DNA of 6,727 bases from Dehalococcoidia bacterium (GTDB lineage Bacteria > Chloroflexota > Dehalococcoidia > UBA6926), in the NCBI GenBank assembly GCA_030754805.1, contig JASLZO010000060.1, positions 1 through 6,727 on the forward strand. Direction: 5' to 3'. Each line of letters opens with the position of its first letter. Position 1 is the first letter of the stretch. Shown here one piece after another: positions 1 through 5,212 of this stretch. Under the pieces are notes generated by a model. It made no database searches. It was given only the letters and a program-made list of their open reading frames with translations, and was not told where the DNA came from. The position numbers and the translations under genes are program-made.

Positions 1-202
1 CGCAAACTGGCGCGAAACGGGAGTGTTCTTGATCGAACCTGACCTGCTCGGGACGTTGTCCAAGGTCCCCCCGGTCGACTGGTCTCGAGACACGATGCCA
101 GCGCTGATTGCCGAAGGCCGCGTATTTGGTTGGCCGTCCCCCGCAGCTTTTGCGACCGTTCCAGAAATCAAGCTGCTGGTACGAGACCTCGATTCGCCCT
201 AA
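1..202 (+). CDS. Probable NDP-sugar pyrophosphorylase (nucleotidyltransferase), C-terminal end
   Basis: An open frame (first full codon at base 2) enters from the left edge and stops at TAA 200-202, leaving 66 residues. The visible segment begins near NWRETGVFLIEPDLL and continues with VDWSRDTMPALIAEGRVFGW. This matches the order seen near the end of NTP_transferase enzymes such as mannose-1-phosphate guanylyltransferase and glucose-1-phosphate thymidylyl/uridylyltransferase: a 'N.GvyvldPevL' strand, a 'D..rD.fPaLl.eG..yGy' helix and strand, then a short tail. These cytosolic enzymes make nucleotide-activated sugars from a sugar 1-phosphate and an NTP. The usual 'W.DiGTPe' motif is weakened to AAFATVPEIK, so the match is imperfect. 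The catalytic N-terminal half is outside the window, so neither the sugar nor the nucleotide can be told. No terminator is visible between this stop and the promoter at 249. Confidence 0.5.
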   Translation, partial: ANWRETGVFLIEPDLLGTLSKVPPVDWSRDTMPALIAEGRVFGWPSPAAFATVPEIKLLVRDLDSP

Positions 203-248
203 CTGGCAAAGACCTGCGTACCACTATGATCGCGAGTCCATGCTTACC

Positions 249-278
249 TTGACCCCCGAATAGGCCCCGATATATACT
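249..278 (+). promoter_or_regulatory. Sigma-70 type promoter of the stalk-protein gene
   Basis: A -35 box TTGACC (249-254) and a -10 box TATACT (273-278) are separated by 18 bases; each box matches 5 of 6 consensus positions. An overlapping TATATA at 271-276 would give a 16-base spacer. Transcription would begin near 285, leaving a leader of about 100 nt before the ATG at 386. The leader contains a small hairpin, CTGCC (289-293) with GGCAG (302-306). The promoter lies in the gap after the preceding gene, so the stalk-protein gene probably has its own transcript. Confidence 0.6.
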
Positions 279-385
279 CCCGCTGATTCTGCCAGATGGG
301 CGGCAGTCTTCTATTGGCGTCTCGGATGGGCGCCACCGCGCAACGGGGAAAGAAACGCTCCATGACATCGAAGAAGGAGTGGTAG

Positions 386-1375
386 ATGCGGTACGGACCC
401 TTGATATCGAACAGAAGGGTGCTTTTATTCGGGGTAGCCTCCGCTCTGCTCCTGCTGACGCTCGTCACCATCCAGGTGGCTCTTGCTGGACCCTCGGGCT
501 CTCCCAGCGCGACGACCGTCGGCACGCTCCCGCCGACGAATACACCGATTCCGGTCCCAACTCAACCACCGCCGGCGCCACCTGCGATTCCGACACCGAC
601 TCTTACTCCAGCCCCGACATCGACACCAATTCCACCAGCTGATGCAACTGAGACGCCAACTCCGCTCCCGACAGCCCCGGAGCCGGATCCCGCCCCGCCA
701 GTAACCGAGGCGTACACCTGGTTCGAGCTGACTGCGTTCGAGGTTCCTGTATTCGAACCAGAGCCAGAGGCGACTGCGGAACCAGCGCCAGAGGCGACTG
801 CGATTCCGAGTGTTGCGTTGAAGGTCCCGGCGAGGTCAATGAACATTGGTGGGCAACCTGCTTCGGGCCAGATTACGGTCAAACCGGTCAAGGCGAGCGA
901 AGTCGCGGACGTTTCTTCCTCCACGATTCCCGACAAGCCGACACTCCAGTTCACCGGGCGATCCGTTGAGATTGATGTATTCGGCCTGACCGCGACCAGC
1001 GGAGACGCTTCGGACATCACCGGCGACGTACGGTTTAATCCGCCGTTGGAGATCGGGTTCGACATCACCGACGAGGAATGGGAAGCAAACGACGGGATCG
1101 CTGGGTCGTACGAAGTTCGCTACTTCAGCGTCCAGGAGAATCGATGGGTGGCACTCGCTGGGGAAGTGGACCCGTTCCCGCCGAGACGCGTGACGGCAAA
1201 GACCACCCACCTCACGAGCTTCGCCCTCTTCGTTGCATCAGCGCCGGTTCCTGAGGCGCCGGACGGAGGCGACTATTCCCTCGGTATCGGTGGCGCCGGA
1301 CTAATCGGGTTGTTCGGGGCGACGCTAATAATCGTGGGGTTCTATGTGCGACGAAAGGCTGCCGCGAGAATCTAG
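386..1375 (+). CDS. Secreted membrane-anchored protein with Pro/Thr-rich stalk
   Basis: A 329-residue protein with no family I can name. ATG 386 is chosen because AAGGAG (374-379) sits 6 bases before it. Residues 1-34 form a signal peptide or anchor: basic NRR, a long hydrophobic core, and an AxA-like ALA ending at 34. Residues about 38-143 are very rich in Pro, Thr, Ala and Glu, with TPTP-like runs, as in extended and often O-glycosylated wall stalks. Residues about 144-284 look beta-rich and globular. They contain the motif THLTSFALFV (274-283), resembling the final strand of ZU5/GAIN-like extracellular domains; that likeness is impressionistic. A transmembrane helix follows at about 299-320, then the basic tail RRKAAARI, which predicts a type I topology with the body outside. 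There is no LPXTG sorting signal. A promoter lies upstream and a terminator downstream, so it is probably monocistronic. Its likely role is a structural or adhesive envelope protein, and it may be a substrate of the glycosyltransferase encoded next. Confidence 0.85.
   Translation: MRYGPLISNRRVLLFGVASALLLLTLVTIQVALAGPSGSPSATTVGTLPPTNTPIPVPTQPPPAPPAIPTPTLTPAPTSTPIPPADATETPTPLPTAPEPDPAPPVTEAYTWFELTAFEVPVFEPEPEATAEPAPEATAIPSVALKVPARSMNIGGQPASGQITVKPVKASEVADVSSSTIPDKPTLQFTGRSVEIDVFGLTATSGDASDITGDVRFNPPLEIGFDITDEEWEANDGIAGSYEVRYFSVQENRWVALAGEVDPFPPRRVTAKTTHLTSFALFVASAPVPEAPDGGDYSLGIGGAGLIGLFGATLIIVGFYVRRKAAARI
755..802 (+). repeat. Tandem 24-bp repeat in the stalk-coding region
   Basis: Two adjacent 24-base units (755-778 and 779-802) differ only at 762/786 (A versus C). 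They are in frame and encode EPEPEATA followed by EPAPEATA (residues 124-139 of the stalk protein). The near identity at DNA level, and not only at protein level, points to a recent slipped-strand duplication. Confidence 0.85.
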
Positions 1376-1412
1376 GATTCGACCAGTCCCAACGAAGCAT
1401 CGACGAGAAGTA

Positions 1413-1443
1413 AGAGGGAGCCTTTGCGGGCTCCCTCTCTTTT
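1413..1443 (+). terminator. Rho-independent terminator after the stalk-protein gene
   Basis: AGAGGGAGCC (1413-1422) pairs perfectly over 10 bp with GGCTCCCTCT (1429-1438) around a 6-base loop. It is followed by C and a run of four T (1440-1443). It begins 37 bases after the stalk-protein stop. It also lies right against the start of the next gene: a possible TTG start at 1424 falls in the loop. Confidence 0.85.
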
Positions 1444-1444
1444 C

Positions 1445-3010
1445 GTGAGACCACGCGTGAGGCGGAGAGGAACCGTCACCCGGTCGCTTCGTGAGGCCGT
1501 CCCCTGGGCTGGTGCGGCTGCATTAGTGGCTCTGGCCTTGTTCGTGTGGACGGCGGCACCGACCATTACCTGGCGGAACGACGGGGCCGATGGCGCTGAA
1601 CTGGCTACCGCTGTGGATGTCCTGGGGATCCCGCACCCGCCCGGATATCCGACTTATGTGATTGTTGGGAAGCTCTTTTCGCTGCTGGTGCCCATAGGTG
1701 ACACAGCCCACAGGTTGGCATTGTTCTCGGCCGTGTGTGGAGCCGCAACCGTTGGGCTTAGCGTGATGATTGCGGGGACCATCCTAACGCGGCGAGGCCC
1801 GTATTCGGGCCCGGTGCTCCTGACGTCGGGCCTTGCTCTGACGGTTTCTCCACTTCTGTGGTCGCAGTCAACCATTGCGGAGGTTTATGCCCCTGCCTCC
1901 ACGGTTCTGTCTGCTTGTCTCCTGCTGATCGTGATCCGGTGCGTCGACGGAACCGGGTCTCGTTGGCTCCTTCCCGTTACCGGCTTTCTTCTCGGTATCG
2001 GAACGGGCTTCCACCTGACAGTCCTATTCCTGGGCGTCGCTGCCGGACCCACGCTAGTGATGGCGGGAGTCCGGATCCGAGAGTTGGTTGTGGGCGCGGG
2101 GGCGATAGCTATGGGCATGAGTGTTTTTCTGATCATCCCGTTGCTAGCCGCGCGCGAGCCACCGATCGCGTGGGGAGCACCAGCCGACTTGTCGGGCTTT
2201 CTATGGACGGTGACTGGGGCGCCATATCGAGATCTGCTGTTCGCGGTGCCCTTCGGCGAATTACCGGCGCGTGCTGCCGGACTCGCGGGTCTCCTCACTC
2301 GAGAAATTGGCGCTGTCGGATGGCTTCTCGTGGTATGGGGGGGATGGAGGGCCTGGCTTTTGAGCCCGCGCTGGCTGATCGTACTGCTGGGAGGCCTCGC
2401 GGGCCTCGGATTGCTCTATACCCTCGGGTACAACTCCCGAGACTTCGTCGTGTACATGATTCCGGTCGTCGTGGTCGCGTCGATCTTCCTGGCGATCGGT
2501 GCGGACTGGGGAATGGAGGTTCTTCGGTCATCTGCCGCCGGGCCGTTGGGCAGCAATCTTGCGCTGGCCGGAATGTTCACGATGGTCCCCGTGCTGACGT
2601 TCGGCCTGAATTTTCAAGAGTTGGACTTAACTCAGGACCGAGAAGCGGCCACGTATTCGCTGGACGCGATTACCATCGCGAGCGACCAGAACGCGATCGT
2701 AATCGCAGATACTGACGAGGAAGTATTCGCCCTCTGGTACCAGCGATACGTGGGAGAACCAGACGGGCGGCCTTTCATCATCGCCCGCGTCTTGCTCCAA
2801 TACGATTGGTACCGCGGTCAGGTCCGAGATCGACTCACTTGGGCCGTACCTGCCGAACCTACCAACTATGAAAGCACCATCGAACGAATCATTGGTATGG
2901 CGTCGGAACGGCCAATCTTCATGACCACCGATCGGGCAGGCGCCGGTTTGGGGTTCACCCTCGAGCCGGCTGGGCCACTATTCCGTGTGTTCCCTGCACG
3001 GAACCAGTGA
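1445..3010 (+). CDS. DUF2723/TMEM260-like membrane glycosyltransferase (GT-C fold)
   Basis: From GTG 1445 the protein has 521 residues. After a basic N-terminus the first membrane helix is at about 21-36. The extracytoplasmic loop then carries the DUF2723 signature: acidic DGADGAE (about 46-52) followed by LGIPHPPGYPTY, and later WSQSTIAEVYAPAS (about 139-152). About nine or ten hydrophobic segments run to about residue 390, followed by a soluble tail of about 130 residues. This plan is that of GT-C enzymes, which transfer sugar from a polyprenyl-phosphate donor outside the cytoplasmic membrane. The animal relative TMEM260 is a protein O-mannosyltransferase, and loop acidic residues are the likely catalytic ones. 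The start is uncertain. TTG 1424 is unlikely because it lies in the terminator loop, GTG 1457 is an alternative, and none has a clear ribosome site. The gene is coupled to dut through an overlapping stop/start. The stalk-rich neighbour upstream is a plausible acceptor. The sugar and acceptor are inference. Confidence 0.8.
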   Translation: MRPRVRRRGTVTRSLREAVPWAGAAALVALALFVWTAAPTITWRNDGADGAELATAVDVLGIPHPPGYPTYVIVGKLFSLLVPIGDTAHRLALFSAVCGAATVGLSVMIAGTILTRRGPYSGPVLLTSGLALTVSPLLWSQSTIAEVYAPASTVLSACLLLIVIRCVDGTGSRWLLPVTGFLLGIGTGFHLTVLFLGVAAGPTLVMAGVRIRELVVGAGAIAMGMSVFLIIPLLAAREPPIAWGAPADLSGFLWTVTGAPYRDLLFAVPFGELPARAAGLAGLLTREIGAVGWLLVVWGGWRAWLLSPRWLIVLLGGLAGLGLLYTLGYNSRDFVVYMIPVVVVASIFLAIGADWGMEVLRSSAAGPLGSNLALAGMFTMVPVLTFGLNFQELDLTQDREAATYSLDAITIASDQNAIVIADTDEEVFALWYQRYVGEPDGRPFIIARVLLQYDWYRGQVRDRLTWAVPAEPTNYESTIERIIGMASERPIFMTTDRAGAGLGFTLEPAGPLFRVFPARNQ

Positions 3011-3468
3011 CGCGGATGCACGATTCGAATCAGGAACCCATCAGAGTTCGATTGCTGCGAGATGGCGCTCGGATGCCCGACAAGTCCACGCTTGGCTCGA
3101 CGGGGTGGGATCTCCGAGCGGTCTTCGAAAAGGTTGATCAGGAAATGACTATCGGCCCAGACCCAACGTTGGTCCCGACTGGTATCGCGATCGAAGTGCC
3201 CATCGGATTCGACGCCCAGGTCCGCCCGCGATCAGGGCTTTCGCGGCAGGGTGTCATGGTGACGTTTGGAACTATCGACGCGGATTACCGGGGTGAGGTT
3301 TTCGTAACGATGCACATCGTTGGGTCCAGCCCGCCGCGTGTAATCAAACACGGCGATCGGATCGCACAATTGGTCATAGGTCGGCTCGTTTCATCGGTGC
3401 TTGTCGAAACGAATGAACTGTCTTCGACCGAGCGCGGCGCCAGCGGGCACGGGTCGACCGGGCGGTAG
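3007..3468 (+). CDS. dut: dUTP diphosphatase (dUTPase)
   Basis: Hydrolyses dUTP to dUMP and diphosphate, keeping uracil out of DNA and supplying the dTMP pathway; a cytosolic homotrimer in this family. The 153-residue length is normal for a trimeric dUTPase. All five motifs are visible: motif 1 GSTGWDLRA (30-38, a variant of the usual AGYDLxA), motif 2 PRSGL (74-78), motif 3 GTIDADYRGEV (88-98) with the catalytic Asp at 91 and the dU-selecting Tyr at 94, motif 4 DRIAQLVI (117-124), and motif 5 RGASGHGSTG (143-152). The base-stacking position of motif 5 is His148, as in the mycobacterial enzyme, where most others have Phe. GTG 3007 overlaps the preceding TGA in a GTGA junction, suggesting translational coupling. 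ATG 3016 is an alternative start. The dut frame is followed by the convergent terminator region. Confidence 0.95.
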   Translation: MTRMHDSNQEPIRVRLLRDGARMPDKSTLGSTGWDLRAVFEKVDQEMTIGPDPTLVPTGIAIEVPIGFDAQVRPRSGLSRQGVMVTFGTIDADYRGEVFVTMHIVGSSPPRVIKHGDRIAQLVIGRLVSSVLVETNELSSTERGASGHGSTGR

Positions 3469-3617
3469 CGGTCGAGCAACGCGCCGAAGGCGTTGAGGGT
3501 CACCGTCGCCAGGCCGAGTAGGAACGCGAATTCGAGTTCACCTGACCGGACGTGCCTCGCAACCATCGGCGAGCGGCGGCGCCCCTGTATCAAGGGCTTC
3601 GTACTGGGGAAACCGCC

Positions 3618-3643
3618 GGGCTCCAACGAGCCCGACGGGCTTT
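3618..3643 (+). terminator. Probable bidirectional terminator between dut and the sigma gene
   Basis: GGGCTC (3618-3623) pairs with GAGCCC (3628-3633) around CAAC. The second arm can instead pair onward: AGCCC (3629-3633) with GGGCT (3637-3641) around GAC, followed by TTT. The two hairpins exclude each other. Read on the minus strand, GGGCTC/GAGCCC is followed a few bases later by TTT. The position between two convergent genes fits termination of both. The stems are short and the T runs are weak, so confidence is moderate. Confidence 0.5.
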
Positions 3644-3670
3644 CCGTCGCGAGAGCTGGTTGAGTGAGCG

Positions 3671-4723
3671 CTACTCGATGTAGCCACCGAGCTTGTCTTT
3701 GTCCTGCGCGAATCGGAGCCGGCGCAAGGCACCTGTTTGAATCTGGCGGACGCGCTCGCGCGTGATTCCCATCATCTCTCCCACCTCGTTCAGGGTGTAC
3801 TCCTTGCCATCCTTGATCCCGAATCGCAACTCCAGGACGTTCCGTTCCCGCTCCGTGAGTTCGCTGAGGATCCCGGTGATCCGTTCCTTGAGCATGTGCT
3901 GCGAGGCAATGTCTATTGGCGCCGGGGCTTCGTCTTCGGTCATGAAGTCACCGAGCGTTACCCCCTCCTCGCCCAAAGGAGCGTCGATGGAGACCGGCTG
4001 CTGCCAGATACGAGTTACCTGGAGCACCTTTTCCAGCGGGATCCCAGTAGCCTCGGAGAGTTCCTCCGGGGTTGGGTCGCGGTCAAGCGACTGGATGAGT
4101 TTGTGGGCCGTTCGCTCGATCTTGGATGACATCTCCCCGAGGTGGACGGGTAGCCGGATGAGATGACCCTGATCCGCCAGTGATCGCATGATCGCCTGCC
4201 GGATCCACCAGGTCGCGTAGGTGCTGAACCGGAAACCTTTCTTGTGGTCGAACTTTTCGACCGCGCGCATTAGGCCGATATTCCCTTCCTGAATCAGGTC
4301 GAAAAGCGTCAACCCACGGTTCTGGTACCGTTTGGCGATGCTGACCACCAGCCGGAGGTTCGCCTCGGTCATCCGGGCGCGTGCCATGTCCCCTTGTCGC
4401 AGGGTTTCCTTGAGTTTCCGCACTCGTGCGGACGTCAGTTCACCTCTGCGAGCTTCGAGTTCCTCCGCCGCGAATTGACTCTCTTCGATGCGCCGACCCA
4501 GATCGAGTTCCTGTTCCGCTTTCAATAGCGATCGCTGACCGATGTCCTGCAAATACCCGCGAAGCGGGTCGCTCAGCGTGTCACGCCCTTCGGCATCTCG
4601 CGCAGCATTTCGCTGCTCTCGTCCGAGTTCGGTCAGAATCGCATCAGCCGGCTTGCGAGGTTTCTTGGTGCCCCGGGGACCCCCCACTTGTATGTCGTCG
4701 TCAACCGTCGAGTAGACCGCCAT
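3671..4723 (-). CDS. RNA polymerase sigma factor, sigma-70 family (RpoD/SigA type, no region 1.1)
   Basis: Directs RNA polymerase to -10/-35 promoters. ATG 4723 gives 350 residues and is preceded by GGAGG (4737-4733) with 9 bases between; the frame stays open upstream to 4846, but that part looks non-coding. Region 1.2 spans about 48-80 (DPLRGYLQDIGQRSLL). Region 2 spans about 117-187, with NLRLVVSIAKRYQNRGL, DLIQEGNIGLMRAVEKFD and the -10-reading YATWWIRQAIMR. Region 3 spans about 188-262, including the 3.2 finger SIDAPLGEEGVTLGDFM. Region 4 spans about 285-338, with the -35-reading helix-turn-helix MGITRERVRQIQTGALRRLR. The short N-terminus leaves no room for the acidic region 1.1 typical of group 1 factors, and Met179 replaces the Thr (440 in E. 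coli RpoD) next to the conserved Gln176. It could be the main sigma of a lineage with a reduced N-terminus or a group 2 factor, so no symbol is given. Confidence 0.95.
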   Translation of the reverse strand: MAVYSTVDDDIQVGGPRGTKKPRKPADAILTELGREQRNAARDAEGRDTLSDPLRGYLQDIGQRSLLKAEQELDLGRRIEESQFAAEELEARRGELTSARVRKLKETLRQGDMARARMTEANLRLVVSIAKRYQNRGLTLFDLIQEGNIGLMRAVEKFDHKKGFRFSTYATWWIRQAIMRSLADQGHLIRLPVHLGEMSSKIERTAHKLIQSLDRDPTPEELSEATGIPLEKVLQVTRIWQQPVSIDAPLGEEGVTLGDFMTEDEAPAPIDIASQHMLKERITGILSELTERERNVLELRFGIKDGKEYTLNEVGEMMGITRERVRQIQTGALRRLRFAQDKDKLGGYIE

Positions 4724-4757
4724 CTGGCCGAGCCTCCGTCCTATTGTGGATGCGCCG

Positions 4758-4772
4758 AGGGGATCAACCCCT
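4758..4772 (-). promoter_or_regulatory. Small hairpin in the leader of the sigma gene
   Basis: AGGGG (4758-4762) and CCCCT (4768-4772) form a 5-bp stem with a 5-base loop, about 20 bases upstream of the GGAGG ribosome site of the sigma gene. It is within range to influence translation initiation or mRNA stability. It could also be chance. Confidence 0.25.
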
Positions 4773-4987
4773 GAACATCTTGTTCCCGCCGCCTTCGCCC
4801 ACCACTTTGCGCTGCTTGTTGACCTGATAGCAGTACGTTGAACCACTTAAATCGGTTTCACTGGTCAGTACCAGAACAATCGAAAGGCCGATGCCCTCAA
4901 CGAATGAAACGTCACGTGATCAAATTGGTTAGCCGGAGTCCAATAGACACCGTCGGACATCCATGGCCGTTCAAGCCTAAACGTCGC

Positions 4988-5142
4988 GTGCGGACACTCG
5001 AAACGGGTGGCGCACTGAAACCTGTCCCTGCGTTGACCTAGGTCCTCGCGGTCAAGGGCGGACAAGCTACCATAAAGACATTGTTGGGTCAAGTCATGAA
5101 GTAGTAAGACCGAACACGCACGGGACAGGTCGAGGTCCTCGC
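4988..5142 (+). ncRNA. Candidate structured RNA (three-way junction) of unknown class
   Basis: Complementary segments seen directly: a hairpin GTGCG-ga-CACTC / GGGTG-g-CGCAC (4988-4999 with 5005-5015; ten pairs, loop GAAAC, one T-G pair); a closing helix P1 of 13 pairs (5020-5032 with 5117-5130, one bulged C at 5121); P2 TTGACC/GGTCAA (5033-5038 with 5050-5055); and P3 TGTTgGGTC/GACCgAACA (5082-5090 with 5108-5116, one G-G mismatch). P2 starts on the base after the P1 5' strand and P3 ends on the base before the P1 3' strand, as in a stacked junction. The linker 5056-5081 and the P3 loop could add a pseudoknot (5066-5070 with 5101-5105). Both G-T wobbles form on this strand only, which mildly favours plus orientation. 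It ends about 70 bases before the peptidase ATG, so it may be a 5' leader or a free RNA. I recognise no known RNA class. Structure inferred by eye. Confidence 0.4.
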
Positions 5143-5212
5143 TGAGTATGGCCGCCCCAACTCCTGTATTAGTTAATGCGAACAACCGTGAACGCGAGAC
5201 GATGGAGAGAGA

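Larger units (their letters stand above)
4724..5212. other. 489-bp divergent intergenic region without a convincing gene
   Basis: This gap separates the sigma gene (leftward) from the peptidase gene (rightward). Composition drops to about 50% GC. Open frames here lack ribosome sites, codon bias and recognisable motifs. I found no convincing -35/-10 pair for either gene. An AT-rich stretch at 5167-5177 (TATTAGTTAAT) could be a -10 region for the peptidase gene, but it has no clear -35. Small inverted repeats occur in the left part: CTGGT/ACCAG (4861-4874), ATCG/CGAT (4879-4892), the 8-bp palindrome TCACGTGA (4912-4919) and ATTGG/CCAAT (4924-4944). The strong secondary structure is at 4988-5142 and is listed separately. 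Confidence 0.6.

Noticed and set aside
562..1068. 168-codon minus-strand frame opposite the stalk gene
   Set aside because: Gly/Val/Ala-rich product is the antisense image of the Pro/Thr-rich codons on the other strand.
1858..2715. 285-codon plus-strand frame inside the glycosyltransferase gene
   Set aside because: Arg/Gly/Pro-rich out-of-frame shadow; the other frame encodes a clear DUF2723 membrane protein.
3285..3626. Minus-strand frame with a hydrophobic stretch across the dut 3' end and the following gap
   Set aside because: TTG start lies in the terminator hairpin, there is no ribosome site, and half is antisense to dut. The hydrophobic segment alone does not support a gene.
4724..4846. 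N-terminal extension of the sigma factor to TTG 4846 (391 residues)
   Set aside because: The extension has no region 1.1 character, and ATG 4723 has a well-placed GGAGG.
4838..5041. Plus-strand 67-codon open frame (TTG start; internal ATG 4904)
   Set aside because: No ribosome site at either start and the translated product resembles no family; basic and low in hydrophobic core residues.
4865..5185. Minus-strand 106-codon open frame in the divergent gap, starting at TTG
   Set aside because: No ribosome site, mixed codon use unlike the neighbours, no recognisable motif, and it covers the strongly self-complementary segment.
4724..5212. tRNA or other well-known RNA gene in the gap
   Set aside because: I looked for T-loop (TTCRA) and acceptor pairing on both strands, and for SRP, RNase P and tmRNA signatures; none fit. 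The P1 helix ends look like an acceptor stem, but no T-arm adjoins them.
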